Shown here: one piece after another, positions 24,301 through 33,902 of the stretch
Layout of the letters: each line of letters starts with the position of its first letter
How positions within the stretch are numbered: position 1 is the stretch's first letter
Source: Gonium pectorale
Lineage: Eukaryota > Chlorophyta > Chlorophyceae > Chlamydomonadales > Volvocaceae
NCBI GenBank assembly: GCA_001584585.1
Contig: LSYV01000010.1
Span: 1-64,000 of the forward strand
DNA length: 64,000 nt
Direction: 5' to 3'
The notes under the pieces: model-generated
What the model saw: only the letters and a program-made list of their open reading frames with translations
Databases searched by the model: none
What the model was told of the DNA's origin: nothing
Position numbers and translations under genes: made by a program

Positions 24301-27300
24301 CTAGCCGTGCGCCAGCAACCATGTCACTCAGCATGACTACTTACAGGCTATCAAGGCGCAAGATGCCTTCAAACCACCAGCGGGCTGCTGCGCATACGGC
24401 TGCACAGAACACGCTACGGGCCCTGCTCAGGAGCCCTACCCTGAGGACCTTCCAAACCAAGACGTAACCTGAGGGGACGAAGGCCCTTCCCACGGGCTCG
24501 GCCTGAACAAGGCCCCAGCCGAAAAGCGACATTCCCCGCGACCCAAAACCCACGAAGAAGGTCTCACCAGAAAAGTTGTCGAGCAGAATGGCCACAAACA
24601 GATTGAATACCAGGTATGTCCCGATCACCAGTACGGCGACGTAGTACACAGCCCCCCAGGGCGTCGTGCTCCGCATGCTGTCGTACATGATGTTGTTCCA
24701 GTTTTCGGTAGTGAGCAGTTGGAAGACAGTGTAGATGCCCCAGAAGACGGTGTCGAAGCGGGCCCGCGGCACGTCTGACTTCCCGACCATGCCCAGGTAC
24801 TCGCAGCCGCCGCCCACCGCCACAGCCGGCACGGTGGCATTAGCGTCCGCGGCCTCTGCGGCCGCGGGTGTAGCGCAGAACCGCTCGCAGTAGGCCTGGC
24901 CGTTGTAGAAGGAGCCGGGCGCGGGGATCCAGCTGCCATACTCTTCGGCGGTGCAGGGCAGGTAGCAGTGGAAGTGCTCGGGGCAGTCACCCCACACGCG
25001 GAGCCCCAGCGGGCACACGGGCCGTGCGCCGTCCACGTAGTCGCAGAACATGAATCTGCGATACAAAGGAGTGCAAGGGACGGTATTTTTCATTCCACCT
25101 GTGAGCGGAGTGCCATGGCCTGCATCCCTCCTTGTCCTGTACCAAGCACCGCCACCCCCACTATCAAGAGACAAACAGCCGCACAGCGGGGCTCAGGCCT
25201 GCCCCCGGCACAGCCCTGGCATGCCCATGGTGGCAAGACACACGGCGCAAGGGATTTGGGCGGTTTCCACTGTCTGACACTGAGTGCTCATCGATCGGTG
25301 TGGATCGGAACCGTTGAAGCAGTCTACGGCATCGGTAACTTCGGGACCCGGTCCGCAAGCGGCCAAGTAGAGCATACGCTGCCCCGCCTGGGATGCCAGC
25401 CCCATCTTGACCACCAACCAAACCATGACCAGGGAAGCGCCCACCTTCCTGGACCCCTCCGGCCTGATTTGTGCGCATGTCCTGGCCGCGTCCCAACCCT
25501 ACACCCAAAGAGCCGTATGCCCATGGGCCCTCTCGGCCCGTATCCACTGTTCGCCGCCATGGCAACCACCCGCACACGGCGCCCGCTACGCGACAATCCC
25601 ACCATCATGACGCGCACCGCACCGCACCACCGCCAACTCACTTGTACCCAAAGAGCTGCATGCCCATGAGCGCCGAAATGAACAGGAACAGCAGCGTGAG
25701 TAGCAGCAGGTAGGTAGTGGAGGTGACGCTCCGGAACAGCGCGCGGATGATGAAGTTGAGCTCCTTCCAGCTGCGCGCCAGGCGGAAGATGCGCAGCAGC
25801 CGGAACGCGCGCAGCACCGACAGCGGGCCCACGCCCGAGACGGAGGGGATCACGTCCATTATGAACTCGACCATGGAGATCAGCACCACGATGAAATCGA
25901 ATATGTTCATGCCGTCCCGAAAGTATCTGGGGACGGCGGGGAGAGGGAGGGCTGAGTTTGGCATGCGGGGACAGCTTGCCTGGTACCAAGCCGTTGGCAA
26001 GGTAAGCCCGTATCGCGCCCATGCCATGGTGCCTGTTGGTCATACATACCCAGTTCAAACGTACTGCAGCCCAGGCGGTGCGCGCTTGTGGCGCACGTAC
26101 TGACGGCTGTACAGCATGGAGGAGAAGAGGAGAGAGCGCGAGATGCTCAAGCGGCAGGGGACCGAGCGCGCAGTCCCTTGCCCAGCGCTCGGCACGGCAT
26201 CAGCCCGCTTCGTTGCCAGGCCTGATTCGTCCGTACCTCACAACGCCGAATGCAAACAGCTTGAGCAGCAGCTCGAGGAAGAAGTACATGGTGAATACGT
26301 AGTTGACAATGTTGGCGCTGTTCTCCACCGAAGCGGGCATCCGAAACCAGTTTATGCACATGAGGGCTGTGTTCAATATGATCACCTGGGGAAGTGGGTG
26401 AGAGGAGTGAGGTGCCGGTATGTCACAGCCATGGCCCCAGCCGGACCTAGGCACGTCATCGGTGCCCAGCGGGTGCGTTCCCAGGTCACAGAACTAGCAC
26501 CACAGAAGGCTTTGGATCGGGCTTGCAGGGATCTGCGCGCGTGCTAGGTGCTACATTCGAGGACAACACATGCTTAACGGCAACGCGGGGCCTCGGCACA
26601 GCGGCAGTGGGTGACGCACGGCCAGCGCTTACCACCATGGTCGTGTACTCCAGGCGCTTGCCAACCGCCACCCGGCACGCTGCGCGGCGCAGCGGGTGCA
26701 TCGCCTCAACCTCCTCAGCGGTGAAGATAGCGTCGGCGCTGCCCTGCGGAAGCGGCCACAAGGAGGGAGGGAGGCAACTGTTGTACGCCGGGTGGGAGAG
26801 GCGGTAAACTTGCCAGCAGCCAGGGCGTGTGCGGCAGGCGGGGTTGGAAGCCTGCAGAGCAGGCGGGGCCCGTAGCCATGGAGCAACGTTGCAGGCGCAG
26901 TGGGCCGGTGGCGTGAGTAAGCGTGCGAAGCGTTGACGGGCGCGGAGTGCAGTATACATATGGAGGGCATGGCGGCAGGGGGTTCATGGCAAGGCCCGTC
27001 GACCTGCGCGGGCTTGTCGAACGCTCGAGGGCGGAGGGCACTGGGTTGGACACCCATCCAAAGCGCTACGGCGCTGTGCAGGTCTGCGCGCGGTTGTGCG
27101 CCTCAAGTGCAGCCGCTCCCCAGCCCGACGATCGCACCAGCGTCATTGTGGGCTTCCTCTGCAGCGCCGCTTTCGACCCTGCAACGGCTCCTGACGCCTG
27201 CAAGCCGCCATGCTCGACCGACGCCAACGATTCCGCCTCTGAGCCCGTGTCGCTGTGGCGGCCAGGGTGGTTGTAGGCCAGCCCATGGCCCTGGCTGCTG

Positions 27301-30300
27301 TGCCGGTCGCCTTCCTTGCCCGGCTTCCCCGCCGCAGCTGCTAACGCCGCCTTGCCCTCACCACCTCCTTGCTCGCCAGCCTTCCGCTGCTCCTCCGCTG
27401 CTCGCTCGGCCTCCCGCTGGACCCCCTCCGCAGCCTCTGCGGCCTTCAGCGCCACCTCGGCCTTGCGCTTCTCCTCCGCTGCCGCACTGTCCGACATGAA
27501 CTGCGCGTAGATGACCGCCAGCGCCAGGTTTATGATGTACAGGCTGCCAAAAACGACCAGCACGACAAAGAAGGGCCACACCCACCTGCGGGAAGACCGC
27601 AGTGCGCAGGGTGCTCGAATATTCAAGTTGAGGATGGGGAGGAGGACGTAAGGGATGGCGGCCCCAAGGGATGCCTGGCTAGCGGCGCGCCCGCGCAGCA
27701 CCAGCAATGAGCCTTACGCCAGCGCCCCGGCACTGGCGACGTAGGTCTGCGTCTATGTAAACTAGTCCAAGAACCTCCTTACACGCCACAACCACCAAGC
27801 ATTGCATGCCTCAACAGCTTGGCATGTGCATTACTACTAATGATTCTTTGACGTGCGGGGGACCTGACAGGATGGTCACATGACGCACCACGACAGCGAG
27901 TCGCTCGTAAAGTACATAACGTCGGTCCAGGCCTCTTGCGTGATGCATTGGAAGATAGTGAGCCAGGCCCACAGAATGTGGTCAAACGAAGTCATGCCGT
28001 AGTTCGGGTTGCCGTATGACGTGCAGTACATTCCCGCCGGGCACACGTGCCCGTCTCCGGCGGACCCATGGGACGCCGTCGGGGTGCCGCTGACGTTATA
28101 CCAGGTGACGTCTGCGTTAACGGAAGAGGAGTTTGAGGACAAGGTTTGCATATCAACGGGCTCGTAGCCAGCAGCCTTTCTCCGTAACGGAAGGGAAGCG
28201 TGCAGGATCAAGGCCCATCGTAACTGAAGGCCGCAAACCGGCACAGGCGTCGCAAGCGCACGTTGGAGCGCAGTCCTGCTCACAGGCCATTGCACATGAT
28301 CGCCGACTGGGCAGGCCCACCACGCGCCAGCCACACCCACATCCGCCCCGAAACCAAAAGAATACGGCACGTCCCAAAAACCTCGGCCCCGCAATGTCGA
28401 AATCCAGGCCTGTGCAGCGGCGGGCCCGTCTGCCAGGACTCCCGGTTGCTGCATGCGGCTGGACAACACAGTTGTACGCTAACCCGGGCCCGGTGTGGTC
28501 AACTGCAGGTGCTGCCCGGTGCCCCGTGCCCGCACTCGCAGCCAACACGCCGTACGCCCATCATGTCGCACCTGCCGCCATAGGCCCGCCGCAGAGTTCC
28601 CCAGCGTCGTCATCCGAAACGACGTACGACACATTGTGCAGCACCTGCTGCCCGCTGGCGTCCAGGCCACCGCCATACGCGTTGTCAAAGACGGGCGTTC
28701 CACACCTATCAACAATGGGCATTTTGCGTTTGTAGGCGGGGCCCGCGTACGGCCAGTTGCAACAGATTTCGGTCAGGACACGCGCCTTGTCCGCCACTGT
28801 GGAGGCACGCTGGCACAGTCCCTTCACACGGCTGTCAGTCAGCTAGGGCGGCAAGCTGACAACGGCGCACTTGAACGGCTTGCGCTCAGACATGTCGGCT
28901 GCGATACGTTGCTGAGTGGCGAACCCGAAGACCCGAATTAAGCGCCGTCCCGCTCCGTTCAAACAGCAACCTACTCCCGCCTGGCCCCACCGGTATCGTA
29001 GTGCTCCGGCGAAGACCTGCACCGCTATGAGGCCGTATATGAAGAAGGTGAACGCGCAGAGCAGGAACACGTCCAGTAGCATCGGCATGGATCCCAGCAG
29101 CGTGGTGACCAGAACCTGGGAGAAGTTGAAGGGAGGCGGGGTAGCCCACAAGGTGAACACCTCAGCCCTTCGCATAACCCCAGCCGCCCGGCACGGTACT
29201 GAGGAGGATGCTTCAGCAACATCAGCACGGGCATGGTGCCGAGTAGATCGGGTGACCGGAGCCTAGGTATGGGGAGCAGGGCCGTACTGCACCACGACGC
29301 CGTCTCGGTGTGAGCTTTTTGCGCAGGGACTGCTCCCGCTCCGTGCCCACAGGGGTGCACTGCATCCATCCTCAAGGTGAGGCCGGAAGGCGGGATGGGC
29401 CCCGAGTAGCGACTATGGACGCGCCGGGCTACAGGCACCCCCGCCCGTCGCGCGACACCCGCGCCCTGGCAGCGTGGCGCGTGGCCCCAGCCCTTTGGGA
29501 CAAAACAACTACAGTGGCGACAGGCGGTTCAGACGGCCTGGTCACGCCGCTGCAGTCGTGCTTGAGGAACGGCGCCCCGGGCACCTCATCAACGCCACAC
29601 CGTGCCGCCAGGCGGGAGCGCCGGAACCTACCCGCATGCCCCGCACGCGAGTGATCGCGCGGAGCGGCCGCAGCACGCGGACGGTCCGCAGGGCCGTCAG
29701 GTTCCCCGCCCTGCGGCAGGGGAAGCGCTTGTTACACGATCGCCACGGTCAAAGGGGGCGGGCCGCACAATTACAGCAGCAAACAAAACACAACGTGCAG
29801 GCCCCCTTCGCCCCGCCGCCCCGCGGCTCACGTGAAAATGTCAATGTAGCCCAGCGCGACCACCATGAAGTCGACAACGTTCCAGCCTGCAGGCAAGCGG
29901 GCGCGGGCGCAGGCAACACCTCCTGACACACCGCTCGGCACGCGCCCTGGCTGTCTACAGCGCACGCCGAGCGGAGCACTACAAGGCTACAAGGCCTGCA
30001 AGGCAATGAGTGGGTCCGATACGGTCTGTTGCGTTCATTTGGGTGTAAAAGCCCGCCAAAGATGTTGCGGCCTTGTTGGTCTCCCAGGCTCCCAGCCCCA
30101 TTCATTCGCCCACCATCACGCAGGTAGGTTCCAGGCGCCAGTGCGAAGCCCATGGACACGATCTTAAGGAGTGCCTCAACCGTGAAGATTGCAACCTGCA
30201 AGGCGCGGAGTAAGGGGAAGGCGTGCGGTTGACAGCACCCTCAACGCACACACGTGCCGCAAGCCCGGACGAGCGAACGCGGCAACATCTGAACTACCAA

Positions 30301-31624
30301 GAGGAATCGTTTGCCAATAGACACACGGCGATTCACAGACAGTGGGTGCCTCCGGGTCAGGGTATTCCAGAAAGGCCTTGCCAAGGAACTTTGCCCGTTT
30401 TTCCGGGCTTGCAAGGACCTTTCCCAGGCCCCGTGCCTTGCGGGGAAGGCGTTTTGGCCGGCCTCAGGCGGGGGCAGGTCCTTGCAGCGCAAGGAAGCCA
30501 CAAGGCGAAAGTTCCTTGCTGGCAAGGGGATTTTGCGGGTTGGGGGGATGCGAAGTCCTTGGGGCCAATGCGTGTGGGACCGGGTTTGGGGGAGCCGGGA
30601 CGGGGGCGGGGGCGGGAGAGGTGAGTTAAGGGGCAGGCGCATGGAGCTCGCCGCATTGGGCTTCAAGCGGTGACACACAATGCTGCCAGGATTACTGTGA
30701 CCCGCTTGAAAACGACCGTTGACCGTTGTGCAAGCGTGCGCACACAAATGCCCCGCAAGGAACGTTTTGCGGCGGCTTCCTTGNNNNNNNNNNNNNNNNN
30801 NNNGGGGAAGGCGTTTTGGCCGGCCTCGAGGCGGGGGCAGGTCCTTGCAGCGCAAGGAAGCCACAAGGCGAAAGTTCCTTGCTGGCAAGGGGATTTTGCG
30901 GGGTTGGGGGGATGCGAAGTCCTTGGGGCCAATGCGTGTGGGACCGGGTTTGGGGGAGCCGGGACGGGGGCGGGGGCGGGAGAGGTGAGTTAAGGGGCAG
31001 GCGCATGGAGCTCGCCGCATTGGGCTTCAAGCGGTGACACACAATGCTGCCAGGATTACTGTGACCCGCTTGAAAACGACCGTTGACCGTTGTGCAAGCG
31101 TGCGCACACAAATGCCCCGCAAGGAACGTTTTGCGGCGGCTTCCTTGCTGCAAGGAAGGATTTCATAAGGGCGCAGTGAAAAGTCCTTGCAAGCCAAGGG
31201 GCCGGGAAAGGGGACACTCCTTGCAGCAAAGGACTGTTTTGAGACGCCGTGGAGAACCCTGCTCCGGGTCAGCAGCGCGGGCCCGCACGTACGTAACCCA
31301 ACTTCAGGCTCACCCATGCCCTCAAAATCCTAGCTCGTTCACCCACGCCACCATAGCCTCCCTCGTCGCTCGTGTCCACATGGCCCTTGCGCCCGCCCCA
31401 CTCACCCACAGGAACTCAAACTTATTCAGCGTGCTCCCGAGTGTCGTGTCCTCGAAGTCCTGTCGATTGCTGCTCATCCCCAGCGTCACGCAGTTGCAGA
31501 GGATGCAGACGAGGATGAAATGGTCAAACAGCTGGGCGTGGGAGATGTGCACACAGGCGCTCCGGAAGGCATTGTTTTTCTTCAAAAAGAGCAAGCTGTA
31601 CTCCGGGTACCCCAGCATAACTGC
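18330..31624 (-). CDS. Four-domain voltage-gated Ca2+-channel-like alpha subunit, channel 2
   Basis: Paralogue of channel 1, about 1,930 residues from exon 31406-31624. Further exons: 30114-30195, 29832-29886, 29632-29710, 28991-29115, 28572-28831, 27889-28111, 27138-27585, 26633-26743, 26237-26385, 25642-25926, 24568-25055, 23160-24117, 22598-22846, 22135-22437, 21602-21755, 21364-21444, 20971-21174, 20791-20844, 20329-20568, 19559-19758, 18801-19323, 18330-18638, all in phase. S4 helices: I 29632-29700, II near 25790, III near 22610, IV near 20335. Every pore loop has Glu: TQEAW 27933-27935, TTENW 24704-24706, TLELW 21680-21682, TGESW 19308-19310, the Ca2+-selective pattern. The C-terminus has the Cav EF-hand-like and pre-IQ block, then an IQ-like helix (AAIRAFMVRHRL). 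It is shorter than channel 1 and keeps introns channel 1 lacks. The start is uncertain; a candidate first exon lies at 32188-32304. Confidence 0.94.
22182..22360 (-). other. Near-identical tract shared with channel 1 (gene-conversion candidate)
   Basis: This 179-bp stretch of the domain III S5-pore exon equals 9890-10068 of channel 1 at 178 of 179 positions. Flanking exon sequence falls to ordinary paralogue divergence at both ends. It covers the end of S5 and the extracellular pore turret. Confidence 0.85.
22438..22597 (-). other. G-rich intron of channel 2
   Basis: Intron between the exons 22598-22846 and 22135-22437. On the coding strand it starts GTGGGGC and continues as repeated GGGG tracts (GACCCC repeats on the plus strand, about 22505-22595). 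This gives strong potential for an RNA or DNA G-quadruplex directly after the 5' splice site. Confidence 0.6.
25504..25670 (-). repeat. Echo of an exon 3' end in channel 2 intron
   Basis: The exon end reading gggcatgcagctctttgggt (ends at 25642) is repeated about 144 bp into the intron as gggcatacggctctttgggt, preceded by gagagggcccat. The same arrangement, with the same gagagggcccat block, follows the orthologous exon of channel 1 (6304-6579). Confidence 0.7.
30442..31147. repeat. 342/344-bp direct duplication flanking the assembly gap
   Basis: 30442-30783 and 30804-31147 are the same sequence apart from two single-base indels, at a period of about 364 bp, separated only by a run of 20 N. 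All of it lies inside the channel-2 intron between the exons 31406-31624 and 30114-30195. It may be a true tandem duplication, but two contig ends that overlap and were not merged would look the same. Open frames crossing it are not genes. Confidence 0.85.
30784..30803. other. Assembly gap (20 N)
   Basis: Twenty undefined bases. Both sides end or begin within the same repeat copy boundary, so the true distance is unknown. Confidence 1.
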
Positions 31625-31803
31625 CTGCGGTACGCATTCGAGCAAAGCGCCGGCGGGTCAGGTGCCTATGCGCGGGACGAGATGCGGGCAGCTAGCCAGT
31701 AGAGTGGGGATGCCGGCATCTCTAGGGGCCTCCCGGACAAAACCCGTATGTTGACACACTGTGGGAGAGGGCGTTGTCGGCCGCGGAAAAGGGAAGCAGG
31801 GGC

Positions 31804-31864
31804 ATTGAAGGGGAGAAAGGGTATGAACAACGACGAGCTGGTCGCCAGTAGCGTTTGTCCCGTC
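31804..31864 (-). repeat. Short dispersed repeat (family 2), copy A
   Basis: On the minus strand this reads gacgggacaaacgctactgg followed by a pyrimidine-rich block that ends ttcaat. It matches 47882-47964 and 52648-52720 on the plus strand. It lies upstream of the first sure exon of channel 2. Confidence 0.65.
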
Positions 31865-31884
31865 CGGGAGCAGGGGAGCGTAGG

Positions 31885-31976
31885 GCGCAATGCGGCGTAT
31901 AGCAGAGTTGGAGGAGCAGGGGAGGGCAGGGCGAAATGCGGCGTACAGTTGAGTTGGAGGAGCAGGGGAGGGTAGG
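31885..31976. repeat. 46-bp tandem repeat, two copies
   Basis: 31885-31930 and 31931-31976 share the unit with aatgcggcgta and gagttggaggagcaggggag at a 46-bp period. A partial third unit precedes them at about 31868. Confidence 0.8.
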
Positions 31977-32187
31977 GTCGGCGGGCGGGGGCAAGGCAAC
32001 TGAAATGGCTGGACCGGCACAGCTAACGGGGCGTAAGGAAAGGCAGGTGCAAGGGGTAGCGCAGAGCAGTGGCCAAGGAGGCCGGCTGGCTGGGATTAAC
32101 AAAAGCACGGAGGGTTGGAAAGCGAGAAAGCGCCCGGCCCGCAACGGTCTGGCCACCACGTGGAGAAAGCTGGAAGGGTCGGCCTAC

Positions 32188-32304
32188 CGCGAGGTGCGCA
32201 TTCGCCCATGGCCGCCCCTTGTCCGCGGTCTTCGGGCGCCCCAGCAACGCCGCTGACCCGTCATGGGGGGCAGGCGGGCCCGGGCCCTGCTGTGGGAGTG
32301 CCAT
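32188..32304 (-). other. Candidate first coding exon of channel 2
   Basis: An ATG at 32304-32302 opens 39 codons (beginning MALPQQGPGP) that end at a GTAGGC donor in phase 0, which matches the phase of the next exon (acceptor before 31624). There is no homology support, since the N-termini of these channels are not conserved, so this is only a possible model. The region between the two exons contains repeats. Confidence 0.3.
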
Positions 32305-32696
32305 GTCTTCGGCGCCCCAACGAGCAAAGCGTTACACGGCCATCAAGTTCCTCGTCAAGCTCCTCAGTAATAGCGTTTACTGTGTGGCATCAGTGCCCCC
32401 CGGCTCGTTCTCCTCAGCAACTAAACTGTAAACTCTATCACAACGGCTTCGAGGGTTGCAGGAAAGATTATTAGCGCAATGTATGAATTGGTGCTTGCTG
32501 GTAGTGCAGTGACGGGCCAGAGCAGAGGAACGACACAACATACGGATTGCAGGACACATTTAGAACTGGAAGCCCACAGCTTACCAGGGTCTTTGTAACT
32601 CACAAGACATCATTGAGATCTTCATTCAATTGTTTGGGATAGTCCACTGCGTATTGTCAGACCTAGCGCGCCTCTCGAGAGCCTTTTCAAGAAGCC

Positions 32697-33125
32697 ATGG
32701 AAGGGGCGCCGGCCCTGCCCTTACAGTCAAAGCCACATGACGCTCTTCGTCTAGGGCTTGCGTCGCTGAAGGAGGACGCTGGCGTGAAGCATCCCGTGGA
32801 GGCGATCCAGCGGGAGCTCAAGCAGCGCACTGTGGCCTCCCAGCAGCAGATGCTGCGGGACCTCTACGGGATAGCTGCCCCCGCCAAGGTGCAGATCGAG
32901 ACGCAGATTCTGAGCAAGTTCACCCGCCTTCCCGGGTGTGGCGCCTCATCATCGCTGCTGGGGCTCGAGGCCCTGACGGGCGAGCTTGACGAGTTCAAGT
33001 ACGAGTCCTACCTGGGGCTACCAGAGCTCTCTGTCCTGCCCCCCGTGAGCCTGCACACGCAAATGGAGGTCCAGTGCGGGCTGCAGGGCGCTGTCGCTGA
33101 CAAGATGGCGCGCGGCCTGTTCTGA
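32697..33125 (+). CDS. UMP1: Proteasome maturation factor UMP1/POMP
   Basis: Chaperone that is enclosed in half-proteasomes, helps beta-subunit incorporation and is degraded when the 20S core matures. It acts in the cytosol and nucleus. The 142-residue intronless frame has the usual family length (about 140). Family landmarks in order: DALRLGLASLK, HPVEAIQ, LRDLYGIAAPAKVQIETQIL (compare YG...P.K in plant UMP1), FTRLPG, SSLLGLEALTGELDEFKYES, the YLGLPE block and a C-terminal MEVQCGL. The start is the first ATG in frame, with a full N-terminus after it. It is divergently oriented to channel 2 and convergent with the gene at 33903-40422. A TGTAA at 33563-33567 may be its poly(A) signal. Confidence 0.94.
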   Translation: MEGAPALPLQSKPHDALRLGLASLKEDAGVKHPVEAIQRELKQRTVASQQQMLRDLYGIAAPAKVQIETQILSKFTRLPGCGASSSLLGLEALTGELDEFKYESYLGLPELSVLPPVSLHTQMEVQCGLQGAVADKMARGLF

Positions 33126-33902
33126 GGCCGGCATGACGGTCTGGCAACGCTGGCCGGGGCATTACGTCAAGTGTTTTTTTCTTAGTAGTCGTGTTTGTCC
33201 GACGCGGCGCGCTGACAGCGTGTTGTGAGTAATGGGACGGGCTGTCCCACGGGTCGGGATATGCTTACGAGCGTCCGTGGAAATGCCGGCAGAGCCCATG
33301 AGCGAGCAACTTGCCGAGCTTGCTCAGCTCAGGCATAGTCCCTCGACATAATGTGAGGCTGCGTGGTTGTACGGGTTAGTTTCGGGCTAATACCGCATCG
33401 CTGTAGGGCGTTTGCGCGAAGGGCGTGGTGCTATTTTGGCCCATGATTGGCCCTTCCTAATGTGTTGGTTGGGGTTGTGCTCTGGTCCACAGGATAGAGG
33501 GCACATGGTAAACCGCGCCATGCTGCGCTTGATAGTTATACTTTATAAGGTCGAGGCAATCGTGTAACGGCATCAGTGCCCACGAGTCCTGGGTGAGTCT
33601 GGGTGAGTGAGCATCTCACTAGGAATATACAATGTACAGCGTGTCAGTACCTGCCTCCTCCGCACGAGCGTAAGAGCCTGCGTATGCAACTGCACCAACC
33701 ATCCAGCTTGCCAATCCTGCCCAGTACTGCAAGATTTCTGTCCCACGCATTTTAGCACGTTGTGATGCACCCCTGCTGCCCCTTAAGGACATCAATTCGG
33801 TTCTCCATGCAGGCCTCCCGTACCACGCGTCATACCGCGCTCTCAATTGTCTAGATATACACGGCCCATGCTTGATGAAGAACTAGAGCACATCCCTGCC
33901 AT
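33126..33902. other. 3' flank between convergent genes
   Basis: No gene is seen. It holds the UMP1 3' UTR candidate with TGTAA at 33563-33567 and the 3' side of the minus-strand gene that ends at 33903. Confidence 0.5.
33563..33567 (+). terminator. Candidate poly(A) signal TGTAA of UMP1
   Basis: First TGTAA after the UMP1 stop, 438 bases downstream. TGTAA is the standard chlorophyte poly(A) signal; its use here is inferred from position only. Confidence 0.35.

Larger units (their letters stand above)
30376..31240. repeat. Cluster of CCTTGC/GCAAGG hairpins
   Basis: The pentamer CCTTG and its complement CAAGG recur many times, often as perfect short palindromes. Examples are CCTTGCCAAGG near 30376, CCTTGCAGCGCAAGG near 30480 and again near 30842, CCTTGCTGGCAAGG near 30513 and near 30877, and CTTCCTTGCTGCAAGGAAG at 31140-31158. 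The cluster is confined to one intron of channel 2 and overlaps the 364-bp duplication. Confidence 0.75.

Noticed and set aside
30241..31153. Open frames of up to 259 codons across the N gap
   Set aside because: They contain unknown residues, consist of the duplicated hairpin-rich repeat and lie inside an intron of channel 2.
31658..32159. Minus-strand Pro/Ser-rich frames upstream of channel 2
   Set aside because: They coincide with the 46-bp tandem repeat and a dispersed repeat. No conserved protein sequence was seen.
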